Shown piece after piece: positions 7,152-14,143 of a stretch of DNA of 46,468 bases. The notes under the pieces are model-generated. The model saw only the letters and a program-made list of their open reading frames with translations. It searched no databases and had not been told where the DNA came from. This stretch comes from Bacteroidota bacterium (GTDB taxonomy: Bacteria; Bacteroidota; Bacteroidia; UKL13-3). The position numbers and the translations under genes are program-made. Every line of letters starts with the position of its first letter. The first letter of the stretch is position 1. The stretch spans positions 1 to 46,468 of the forward strand of contig CANGGG010000014.1 of NCBI GenBank assembly GCA_947453415.1, read 5' to 3'.

Positions 7152-8162
7152 CTACAACACAGTTGTAAAATCACCAATACTTAAATCTTTTGCTTCACCA
7201 TGATATTCTACACTATTTCCAATCATGGCATTGTCAATAACAGCATTTACTAACTTGGTATTAGTTTGAACAATACAATTACTTACTACTGAGTTTTGAA
7301 CAGTACAACCATCGCCAATGCTAGCAAATGGGCCAACTACACTGCGATTTAATTTTACATTTTTGCCAATATAACTTGGTTGAATGATTACCGAACCATC
7401 CATTTTAACCGATTCATGAACCATGTTTTCATGGTCGTTTTGCATGTATGAAAGTATACGGCCATTGGTAAAAACAGTAGAATTTTTATTGCCACAATCC
7501 AACCATTCAGTCACTTTTCCAGGTTCAAATTGAGTACCTTTTGCTTTCATGTTTTCCAAAGCATTTGTTAATTGATATTCACCTTTTTCAGTAACATTAT
7601 TGTCTAATAAATACTGTAATTCTGAACGTAAATAAGCCCCATCTTTAAAATAATATATCCCAATAATGGCTAAGTCCGACACAAAATTTTCGGGCTTTTC
7701 TATAAAATCGGTAATTACATTATCAGCATTTACTTTAACCACACCAAACGGACGAGGATCTTCTACTTTTTGAACCCAAATAATTCCCTCTTTGCTTCTA
7801 TCTAATACAAAATCAGCTTTAAATAAAGTATCGGCAAATACCACCAATACATTTCCATCCAAACTTTCCTTAGCACACATAATAGCATGCGCGGTTCCTA
7901 AAGCTTCATGTTGGTAATAAATACTTCCTTTAGCCCCTAATTTTTCGGCAATAGCTATCAAATTTTCTTCCACTGCTTTTCCAAAACTTGGTCCTATAAT
8001 AAATGCAACCTCTTCTATTCCTTTACCACAAACTTTTTCTAAGTCTTCTATTAATTTTTGAACAATAGGTTTGCCAGCTACAGGCACTAAAGGTTTAGGA
8101 GTAGTTAAAGTATGAGGTCTCATTCTCTTTCCCATGCCAGCCATTGGAACTATTATTTTCAT
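7152..8162 (-). CDS. sugar-phosphate nucleotidyltransferase with C-terminal left-handed beta-helix
   Basis: A 336-residue enzyme that transfers a nucleotide to a sugar-1-phosphate. The N-terminal Rossmann-like domain has GMGKRMRP at 9-16 and PKPLVPVAGKP at 22-32 (nucleotide-binding loop and catalytic Lys), QHEALGTAHA at 84-93, and the metal-binding Asp111 in FADT. From about residue 250 the sequence shows hexapeptide-like turns (SVVGPFASIGDGCTV, SVVSNCIV), a left-handed beta-helix as in RmlA-long, GlmU and GlgC-type proteins. Which sugar and nucleotide it uses cannot be told; a glucose-1-phosphate thymidylyl- or uridylyltransferase is most likely. No signal peptide; monocistronic with a shared terminator. 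Confidence 0.9.
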   Translation of the reverse strand: MKIIVPMAGMGKRMRPHTLTTPKPLVPVAGKPIVQKLIEDLEKVCGKGIEEVAFIIGPSFGKAVEENLIAIAEKLGAKGSIYYQHEALGTAHAIMCAKESLDGNVLVVFADTLFKADFVLDRSKEGIIWVQKVEDPRPFGVVKVNADNVITDFIEKPENFVSDLAIIGIYYFKDGAYLRSELQYLLDNNVTEKGEYQLTNALENMKAKGTQFEPGKVTEWLDCGNKNSTVFTNGRILSYMQNDHENMVHESVKMDGSVIIQPSYIGKNVKLNRSVVGPFASIGDGCTVQNSVVSNCIVQTNTKLVNAVIDNAMIGNSVEYHGEAKDLSIGDFTTVL

Positions 8163-8268
8163 ATCTTTTAAGTTTTAAATTTATGCATGCAATTATAAAA
8201 TAAAAAAACAATTAATTTGATGATGTTTTTGAACCATGTTTTTTGTAATTATTAATTTATTTTTAAAA

Positions 8269-8310
8269 AAAAGGCCATTTTCATTGCAAAAGCAACAAAA
8301 ATGACCTTTT
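8269..8310 (-). terminator. terminator of the tandem ssb operon
   Basis: An imperfect stem of about 19 bp (AAAAGGCCATTTTCATTGC against GCAACAAAAATGACCTTTT, three mismatched or wobble positions) with a 4-nt loop, followed on the minus strand by a run of eight T, 24 nt after the second ssb stop codon. Confidence 0.75.
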
Positions 8311-8334
8311 GGTAATCAAATAAATACTGGTGAT

Positions 8335-8676
8335 TTAGTCGGCTTTTCCTCCAAGCATCATAAATTCATTGACAATTATTTCGGTAACATAACGTTTTAC
8401 GCCATCTTTGTCGGTGTAATTGCGGTTACTTAACTTACCCTCAATGGCTATCTCACTGCCTTTTTTTAAATACTTGGCAGCAATATCGGCTTGCTTGCCC
8501 CAAACTGTTAAGTTATGCCACATGGTTTCTTTCACTTCTTTACCGTTTTCATCGCGGTAACTTTCGTTGGTAGCTACACTGAATTTTGCTAATTTTTTTC
8601 CGTTAGTAGTTTCTTTAACTTCTGGATTTTGGCCTAAATTTCCTATTAGGCGGACGCTGTTTTTTAAATTGTTCAT
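8335..8676 (-). CDS. ssb: single-stranded DNA-binding protein, short form, copy 2 of a tandem pair
   Basis: A 113-residue OB-fold SSB. The family pattern is clear: N-terminal NSVRLIGNLGQNPEVK, FSVATNESY, WHNLTVWGKQADIAAKYLKKG and the closing strand with VTEI.VNEF. It lacks the long disordered linker and the acidic tip (usually ending DIPF) through which canonical SSBs recruit replication and repair partners; it stops at MLGGKAD. It differs from the neighbouring copy at six residues (8, 76, 85, 101, 106, 113). It lies 29 nt downstream of that copy and ends at a terminator, so it is the second gene of the pair. Binding of ssDNA is expected; a specific job is unknown. Confidence 0.93.
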   Translation of the reverse strand: MNNLKNSVRLIGNLGQNPEVKETTNGKKLAKFSVATNESYRDENGKEVKETMWHNLTVWGKQADIAAKYLKKGSEIAIEGKLSNRNYTDKDGVKRYVTEIIVNEFMMLGGKAD

Positions 8677-8705
8677 AGGTGTTTTTAAAATTTATTTATT
8701 TTTTA

Positions 8706-9047
8706 CTAGTTAGCTTTTCCTCCAAGCATTAAAAATTCATTGACAGTTATTTCGGTTACATAACGTTTTACGCCATCTTTATCGGTGTAATTGAGGTTAC
8801 TTAACTTCCCCTCAATGGCTACTTCACTGCCTTTTTTTAAATACTTGGCAGCAATATCGGCTTGCTTACCCCAAACTGTTAAGTTATGCCACATGGTTTC
8901 TTTCACTTCTTTACCGTTTTCATCGCGGTAACTTTCGTTGGTAGCTACACTGAATTTTGCTAATTTTTTTCCGTTAGTAGTTTCCTTAACTTCTGGATTT
9001 TGGCCTAAATTTCCAATTAGGCGAATGCTGTTTTTTAAGTTGTTCAT
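8706..9047 (-). CDS. ssb: single-stranded DNA-binding protein, short form, copy 1 of a tandem pair
   Basis: A 113-residue SSB with the same OB-fold elements as its neighbour and 107 of 113 identical residues. The nucleotide sequences differ at only about twenty positions by eye, which means a recent duplication or continuing gene conversion. The repeat period is 371 bp. Like copy 2 it has no acidic C-terminal tip (it ends MLGGKAN), so neither is likely to be the housekeeping SSB; that gene should be elsewhere. It is the promoter-proximal gene. Its upstream region contains two CGTAT-TTATCC direct repeats (9162-9208) that could be regulator sites. Confidence 0.93.
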   Translation of the reverse strand: MNNLKNSIRLIGNLGQNPEVKETTNGKKLAKFSVATNESYRDENGKEVKETMWHNLTVWGKQADIAAKYLKKGSEVAIEGKLSNLNYTDKDGVKRYVTEITVNEFLMLGGKAN

Positions 9048-9161
9048 ACGTGTTGTTTTTTGTTTTTTTTAATTTAATAAATTGAACTTGTTGTTGACCA
9101 TGCATTTCAATTGTTTTTGTAAATCAACACTGCAAAGATGTGGCGGCTTCAAAACACGATT

Positions 9162-9208
9162 CGTATATTATCCATTTAGTTCCGTTAATAACCGTATTTA
9201 TCCGTTTG
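9162..9208. repeat. two direct repeats in the divergent ssb upstream region
   Basis: CGTATATTATCCATTTAG (9162-9179) and CGTATTTATCCGTTTG (9193-9208) repeat with a 31-bp offset, about three helical turns. They lie 115-161 bp upstream of the first ssb gene and 100-146 bp upstream of the plus-strand gene at 9308. No other feature is evident in this 260-nt spacer. Confidence 0.4.
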
Positions 9209-9307
9209 CAATCGAATTTTTTATTTCGTAGTTTAATTAAAAATATTTAATATTGTGTTAAAAATACAATTAAATTATTATATACTCAAGCAAAAATTTT
9301 AAAAAAC

Positions 9308-9511
9308 ATGAAAAACGAGAATATTATTTCAACATTATGCGCACTAGTAATAATAACAGGAGCCATTTTAAAAATAATGCACTTACCTTATTCCAACCAA
9401 TTATTATTGCTGGGCTTTTTTTTAGATACCATTTATAAAAGTTGGATAATTAAAAAACTTAAAAATATCAAAAAGGAATTAGAAGCTAAATTAAAAGTTC
9501 AAAATGATTAA
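9308..9511 (+). CDS. small membrane protein resembling the GldL N-terminus
   Basis: A 67-residue protein with two predicted membrane helices (about residues 7-23 and 29-44) and a basic, charged C-terminal helix. The segment GAILKIMHLP between the helices resembles the membrane part of GldL, the gliding and type IX secretion motor protein, whose corresponding loop reads KIMH-P. The protein is far too short to be GldL itself. It is followed 8 nt later by the zinc-ribbon gene, so the two form an operon. Function unknown; the resemblance is to a motif I recall and needs a profile search. Confidence 0.7.
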   Translation: MKNENIISTLCALVIITGAILKIMHLPYSNQLLLLGFFLDTIYKSWIIKKLKNIKKELEAKLKVQND

Positions 9512-9519
9512 TTATTATT

Positions 9520-9882
9520 ATGGAAGCTAAAACATGTGCCAGTTGTGGCGAAATAATAAAAGGCCGAATCGACAAAAAGTTTTGTGATGATGCCTGTCGA
9601 AGTAATTTTAATAACAGACTGAATAGCGATACTAGTGCTTTGATGAAAACCATCAATAATGTGCTGCGTAAAAACCGCAGAATATTAGAAAGTTTAATTC
9701 CAATAGGGGAAGGAAAAACTAAAGTAACTTTAAAAAAACTACAAGAAAAAGGATATAATTTTATTTTCCAAACCCATAATTACACCACAAAAGCTGGAGC
9801 TAATTATGTATTTTGCTACGAGTATGGTTATTTGCCTTTAGAAGGAAATATGTATATGTTGGTGAAAAGATTGGAAAGTTAA
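9520..9882 (+). CDS. zinc-ribbon protein of unknown function
   Basis: A 120-residue protein starting with a compact zinc-binding motif: Cys6-x2-Cys9 and Cys22-x3-Cys26 around KGRIDKKFC. A helix (residues 27-50) and a mixed alpha/beta part (60-120, with KVTLKKLQEKGYNF and CYEYGYLPL) follow. No DNA-binding or enzymatic family is recognised with confidence. It ends 5 nt before the stop codon of the convergent SPFH gene, with no room for a terminator. It is transcribed with the 67-residue membrane protein, and a joint role is possible but not shown. Confidence 0.8.
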   Translation: MEAKTCASCGEIIKGRIDKKFCDDACRSNFNNRLNSDTSALMKTINNVLRKNRRILESLIPIGEGKTKVTLKKLQEKGYNFIFQTHNYTTKAGANYVFCYEYGYLPLEGNMYMLVKRLES

Positions 9883-9887
9883 AAACC

Positions 9888-10814
9888 TTACTTAGCCTCA
9901 TTTTCTTTCTTAATCATCATGGCTTGAATTTGCTTCATGGTAGCTTCCATTCCATTTGGGCTTCCATCTAAGAAAATAACGTTTCCTTTGCCATATTCAG
10001 CAAAGTTTTTAACAGCTTCGGTCCACATGCTAAATAAAATTACATTGGTATCTAAGTTAGCTTGTTTCATTTCCTCGGCTGCATTCGACATTCCTTTTGC
10101 CACTGCTTGGCGGAATAAAGCTACACCTTCCCCACGTAATAATGCTGCTTGTTTTTCGGCTTCAGCCGATATTTTTATTGCGTTTCCTTCAGCTTCAGCA
10201 GCTTTAGTTTTTGTAATTAATAATGCTTGTCCTTCATTTTCAGCTGCAGCTTTCAAATTATTTGAAGCCACCACTTTGCTCATGCTCTCTATAATAGCTT
10301 GGTCAAAAGTTATATCGTTAATTTGAAGATCTTGCAAATGATATCCCCAAGTAGATAAAGTATGGTCAATTTGGTCTTTTACAAAGTCAACAATTTCTTT
10401 TCTGGAAGCCAATACTTCAGCTTGTTTTTTAGAAGCCACAAAAGCACGAATACTTCCTTCAATGGTGCGAATTAATGCTTGCATCAAATCCTTTTCACTA
10501 AAAAATTTAAATGCTACACGTTGTATTGTATCGTCCTCCTGGTCCATTACACTGAACAATAACATCGATTTAAAATACACATTTGCTTGGTCAATGGTTA
10601 CCGCTTGGAACTCTAATTCTACCGAACGATTTTGAATTGAAATTCGCTTGTAAACTTGTTCAATAATTGGGATTTTTAAATTTAAACCGGGCTGCATAAT
10701 TCGTTTGTATTTACCAAAAACAGTAATTACAGAAACGGTGCCTTGTTGAACAGTTTGTACAGATGTCAAAATGATTAAAATTGCAGCTACAAAAATGATT
10801 AATACAAAATACAT
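9888..10814 (-). CDS. SPFH/Band 7 family membrane protein (stomatin/slipin-like)
   Basis: A 308-residue protein with one N-terminal membrane helix (about residues 2-20), then the SPFH/Band 7 domain: TVQQGTVSVITVFGKYKR, PGLNLKIP, RSVELEF and the region with FVASKKQAEVLASRKEIVDFV. From about residue 195 a long Ala/Glu-rich coiled coil follows (AAAENEGQALLITKTKAAEAEGN), as in stomatins and flotillins. Such proteins form ring-like membrane assemblies and often act with NfeD or membrane proteases; no such partner gene is next to it. The ATG at 10814 puts the membrane helix directly at the N-terminus; an ATG at 10841 would add nine residues. Confidence 0.9.
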   Translation of the reverse strand: MYFVLIIFVAAILIILTSVQTVQQGTVSVITVFGKYKRIMQPGLNLKIPIIEQVYKRISIQNRSVELEFQAVTIDQANVYFKSMLLFSVMDQEDDTIQRVAFKFFSEKDLMQALIRTIEGSIRAFVASKKQAEVLASRKEIVDFVKDQIDHTLSTWGYHLQDLQINDITFDQAIIESMSKVVASNNLKAAAENEGQALLITKTKAAEAEGNAIKISAEAEKQAALLRGEGVALFRQAVAKGMSNAAEEMKQANLDTNVILFSMWTEAVKNFAEYGKGNVIFLDGSPNGMEATMKQIQAMMIKKENEAK

Positions 10815-10954
10815 AATTTTAGTTTTTAAATAAGAATGCAAGCTTAAATAAAAAATTGATTTATTAATAGTTTTAATATTTAAATGGAAAATATCTTCTT
10901 TAAGATTTTACCATTACTTAACATAACATATTTCGTTTTTTTTTGAATAAAATA

Positions 10955-10962
10955 TACCTTTG
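10955..10962 (+). promoter_or_regulatory. -7 promoter element before the CxxCH T9SS cargo gene
   Basis: TACCTTTG is an exact match to TAnnTTTG, 22 nt before the ATG at 10984. No TTTG stands at the expected -33 spacing. Confidence 0.45.
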
Positions 10963-10983
10963 GCGCTATATTTAATGTAATTT

Positions 10984-12078
10984 ATGAAGAAAATTTCTAT
11001 TCTAACTTGTTTAGTCTTAGGTGCACTATTTATTGGTTTTAACCAATTAAACTCTTATCCAACTGGAGCTCCTGCCGGTTATTCTGGCTCACCTGCCGAT
11101 GGACAAACATGTGCTAATTGTCATGGTGGGACAGTAACTACAGCTTCAAATGTTTTAACAACCAATGTGCCTACAGCAGGATATACACCTGGACAAAGTT
11201 ATACCATTACAGTTGCCATAGCTGGTTCCTCAGCTAGAAAAGGTTTTGAAGTTTCAGTTCAAAATAGCAGTGGAAATATAGTAGGAACTGTAGCCTCAGG
11301 AACTGGTTCTATGGTAGTAGGAACTAAATACGTTACGCATACCTCTGCTAAAACTTCAAATCCATCAACATGGACATTTACTTGGACGGCTCCTGCCAAA
11401 GGAACAGGAACGGTAAATATATATGGTGCATTTGTAAATGGATATTCAGTTATTTCAAAACAAATGATAAGTGTTGCTGAAGCAAATGGCGTTCCACTTC
11501 CACCAATAGTTTCAGCTACAAATGTAAGTGAGTTAAGCGCTACTGCTGCAAATATTGATGCAAGTATTAACGCAAATGGTAGAATTTTCAATGCTGCTTT
11601 TCAATACAAAGATTCACTAAGTTCAATATGGAATATTGTTACTGCTGTTCCTGGAACTGTTTCGGGAAATACACCTACCAATATTTTTTATACTGTCACT
11701 AATTTAACTAAAAATGCTTATTATCAATACAGAGCTTGTGCTTGGAATGTTGGTGATACTGTTTGGGGTGCCACTAAAACATTTAAAATTAGTTCAGGAA
11801 CTGCAATTAATGAAAATAAAAACAACTTTGTTTTCCATGTTTTTCCAATTCCTTCCAACGATTTATTGCAAGTTGATTTTACACTTTTTCAAAATTCAAA
11901 TACAGTTATAAACTTAATAAGCATTGATGGTAAAACAATCAGAACATTGTTTGATGATCAATTATTAAAAGGTGCAAACACTTTGAAATTAAACGTAAAT
12001 GATTGCAAAGCTGGAGTTTATTTTTTACAAATAAATGCTAATAACAACAACAGTTATATGAAAATAATTATTCAATAA
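10984..12078 (+). CDS. secreted T9SS type A cargo with N-terminal CxxCH (choice-of-anchor V-like) domain
   Basis: A 364-residue exported protein. Residues 1-24 are a signal peptide. Next comes YPTGAPAGYSGSPADG and the motif Cys43-Ala-Asn-Cys46-His47, the c-type haem attachment pattern seen in the domain annotated in Bacteroidota as choice-of-anchor V, with a Reelin-like beta-sandwich to about residue 165. Residues of about 175-270 look like a fibronectin type III-like domain. The last 80 residues are a type A T9SS sorting domain (VFPIPSND, ISIDGKTI, CKAGVYFLQI), which targets the protein through the T9SS to the surface. Whether haem is attached is not known. A strong terminator follows. Confidence 0.87.
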   Translation: MKKISILTCLVLGALFIGFNQLNSYPTGAPAGYSGSPADGQTCANCHGGTVTTASNVLTTNVPTAGYTPGQSYTITVAIAGSSARKGFEVSVQNSSGNIVGTVASGTGSMVVGTKYVTHTSAKTSNPSTWTFTWTAPAKGTGTVNIYGAFVNGYSVISKQMISVAEANGVPLPPIVSATNVSELSATAANIDASINANGRIFNAAFQYKDSLSSIWNIVTAVPGTVSGNTPTNIFYTVTNLTKNAYYQYRACAWNVGDTVWGATKTFKISSGTAINENKNNFVFHVFPIPSNDLLQVDFTLFQNSNTVINLISIDGKTIRTLFDDQLLKGANTLKLNVNDCKAGVYFLQINANNNNSYMKIIIQ

Positions 12079-12109
12079 AATATAGATCTTTATTTTCCAA
12101 AAGTAACAA

Positions 12110-12144
12110 AAAGGGTTTTTAAAACATTGTTTTAAAAACCCTTT
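12110..12144. terminator. bidirectional terminator between the T9SS cargo and U32 genes
   Basis: A perfect 16-bp stem (AAAGGGTTTTTAAAAC / GTTTTAAAAACCCTTT) with a 3-nt loop and T runs on both strands, between convergent genes. Confidence 0.9.
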
Positions 12145-12181
12145 TTTGCTTAAATATTATTTCAGAAAAGTTTTGTAGAAA

Positions 12182-14044
12182 CTATTCTTCTTCTTCAAAA
12201 GTTAATTCTGCATCTTTTTCCCAAATTTCCATTTCACATGGCTTGCAATTAAATTTCAATTTGTATTCATTTTCTCCGTGTTTTAAAGTTAATGGTTCCA
12301 CCAATTTTTCACCCATGGTCTCTTTGTTAAATCTCCAACATTTACCTAGTTCATATTTTACACAATACTTGGTAGTCATTACCCTCGATTTGCCAGGATC
12401 CCATTGTAATTCAAAAGCTTTTTCTATTTCTGTAACACCATGTCTTTTGTAAAATGCCCTAGCTAATTTATTGGCTACATTATAGGTAAAATCAAGCTGT
12501 GTAACCGGATATGGATGATCGGTTTTTGTGATTTGAAATTCCTCCCTATGGTATTCATTGATCCTGATATCAATTAATTGTTCCAATACCAATCTTCTGA
12601 TATCGTTAATTTTTGATATTGGTAAAAACCAATTTTTAGTAAATTCTACTGAAATATCATCAACAATAAAGGGTGTATTACCCGTTTTTGAAAGATTTTT
12701 TTTGATATTTGGAATAGTAGATTCTTCATTTTTAGCCAACTCTTTTTCTGTTTGAAAACTAGCTACACTTTCATGACCATCTTCATCAATTGCTAATAAT
12801 TGAAATCCCTCGTTGGTTTCTGTAAATTTTAATGAAACACTAATTTTTCTAATTGCGCTGTCATCTCGCTCCACTAATCTGTTAAAATTAGCATCAGAAT
12901 TTCTGTAAATAATAGTTCCAGGTTTTAAAGGTTTAAAAGTATTTGGAACCACTATGTCATTGATAATAATATTTATTTGCGCCCCATCTGGTTCATTGTT
13001 TTCATTCAGAAAAAATAGTCCGTCACCATTATTTAACAACTCACTATTTTCAATTACATAACCATTGGCTTTTACTTGTAAAACCTTGCCTATTAACTGT
13101 CCTTGCGATTTTGGGCTTTCCCATGAACCAATTTTTTCAGTGCGTTTATTTACAAAATAATCAGTGTAACCCCTGTTGAAACTTCTATCCATTTCAGCCT
13201 CAAAATTATATTGAGTTCGGCCAGATGAAGCTTTTTGATAATTTTCGTTATTTTCTAAAAAAGCATCTAATTTTTTACGTAAAAAAGAAGTGTTGTTTTT
13301 AACATAAACCATGTCTTTTAAACGGCCTTCAATTTTAAAAGAAGTGATTCCCGCTTCCACCAAATTTGGCAATTGCTCACTTAAATCTAAATCCTTAATG
13401 GATAATAAATGGCTATTTTCAATTAATGTTTTTCCAGTTCCATCTATTAAGTTATAAGGCAACCTGCAGTTTTGGGCACAAGAACCTCTGTTTGCACTTC
13501 GTTCGCCATTGGCTACACTCATGTAACAATTTCCACTGAACGAAACACAAAGTGCACCCGATACAAAAAATTCTAATTCTACATCTGTGGCAGTGCTAAT
13601 GTCTTTTATCTGATCTAAATTTAATTCACGGGCTAAAACCACACGTTTCATTCCCGCATCTTTAAGGAATTTTACATGCTGAGGATCTCTATTATTGGCT
13701 TGTGTACTTGCATGAATAACTATTGGAGGTAAATCCATTTCCATAATGGCCATGTCTTGAACAATGAGTGCATCTACACCAATGTCATACAAGGTGTAAA
13801 TCATTTTTTTACAATCGTCTAATTCGTTGTCATATAAAATTGTATTTACCACCACAAAGACTTGCGCTTTAAATAAATGAGCATATTTTACTAATTCTGC
13901 CACATCTTCCAATGAGTTTGTAGCATTTGAACGAGCTCCAAATTGCGGAGCACCTATATAAACTGCATCTGCACCGGCATTGATGGCTGCTATTCCTTGA
14001 ATTAAATTTTTAGCAGGTGATAAAATTTCTACTTTCTTTTTCAT
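12182..14044 (-). CDS. peptidase U32 family protein (RlhA/TrhP-type RNA hydroxylation factor)
   Basis: A 620-residue protein of the U32 family. It has the TIM-barrel start (EILSPAKN, GADAVYIG), the signature ELEFFVSGALC...GNC.MS, and four cysteines (166, 173, 189, 193) spaced as in the iron-sulfur cluster site. The C-terminal part (about 540-610) carries the extra Cys motifs YCVKYELGKC and CKPCEME found in the YdcP branch. Although first called collagenases, characterised E. coli members RlhA (YdcP) and TrhP (YegQ) make 5-hydroxycytidine in 23S rRNA and 5-hydroxyuridine in tRNA. The length and C-terminal domain favour the RlhA type; the exact substrate here is inferred. Cytoplasmic, no signal peptide. 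Confidence 0.9.
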   Translation of the reverse strand: MKKKVEILSPAKNLIQGIAAINAGADAVYIGAPQFGARSNATNSLEDVAELVKYAHLFKAQVFVVVNTILYDNELDDCKKMIYTLYDIGVDALIVQDMAIMEMDLPPIVIHASTQANNRDPQHVKFLKDAGMKRVVLARELNLDQIKDISTATDVELEFFVSGALCVSFSGNCYMSVANGERSANRGSCAQNCRLPYNLIDGTGKTLIENSHLLSIKDLDLSEQLPNLVEAGITSFKIEGRLKDMVYVKNNTSFLRKKLDAFLENNENYQKASSGRTQYNFEAEMDRSFNRGYTDYFVNKRTEKIGSWESPKSQGQLIGKVLQVKANGYVIENSELLNNGDGLFFLNENNEPDGAQINIIINDIVVPNTFKPLKPGTIIYRNSDANFNRLVERDDSAIRKISVSLKFTETNEGFQLLAIDEDGHESVASFQTEKELAKNEESTIPNIKKNLSKTGNTPFIVDDISVEFTKNWFLPISKINDIRRLVLEQLIDIRINEYHREEFQITKTDHPYPVTQLDFTYNVANKLARAFYKRHGVTEIEKAFELQWDPGKSRVMTTKYCVKYELGKCWRFNKETMGEKLVEPLTLKHGENEYKLKFNCKPCEMEIWEKDAELTFEEEE

Positions 14045-14096
14045 TAAGCGGTAAAGGTCAGTTTTTATTTGCTAGTTTACAAGAATGAGCCAAAAG

Positions 14097-14129
14097 ATTA
14101 ACAATTTTGCAATAATTTTAATTGTTAAT
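14097..14129 (-). terminator. possible weak terminator after the HhH outer-membrane gene
   Basis: A perfect 10-bp inverted repeat (ATTAACAATT / AATTGTTAAT) with a 13-nt loop, 15 nt past the stop codon of the gene at 14144. The stem is AT-rich and the following T run is short, so it may instead belong to the upstream region of the U32 gene. Confidence 0.3.
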
Positions 14130-14143
14130 TGATTGTAACAGCT

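Noticed and set aside
8335-9047. A mobile element carrying the two ssb genes
   Set aside because: No integrase, transposase, inverted ends or target duplication are visible nearby; simple tandem duplication explains the data.
9937-10326. A 129-codon open frame on the plus strand inside the SPFH gene
   Set aside because: Antisense to the Ala/Glu-rich coiled coil; its Ser/Ala/Phe composition is what the reverse strand of such a coil gives.
12182-14044. A true collagenase, as the older U32 name implies
   Set aside because: The four-Cys cluster motif and C-terminal domain match the RNA-hydroxylation branch, and there is no signal peptide for export.
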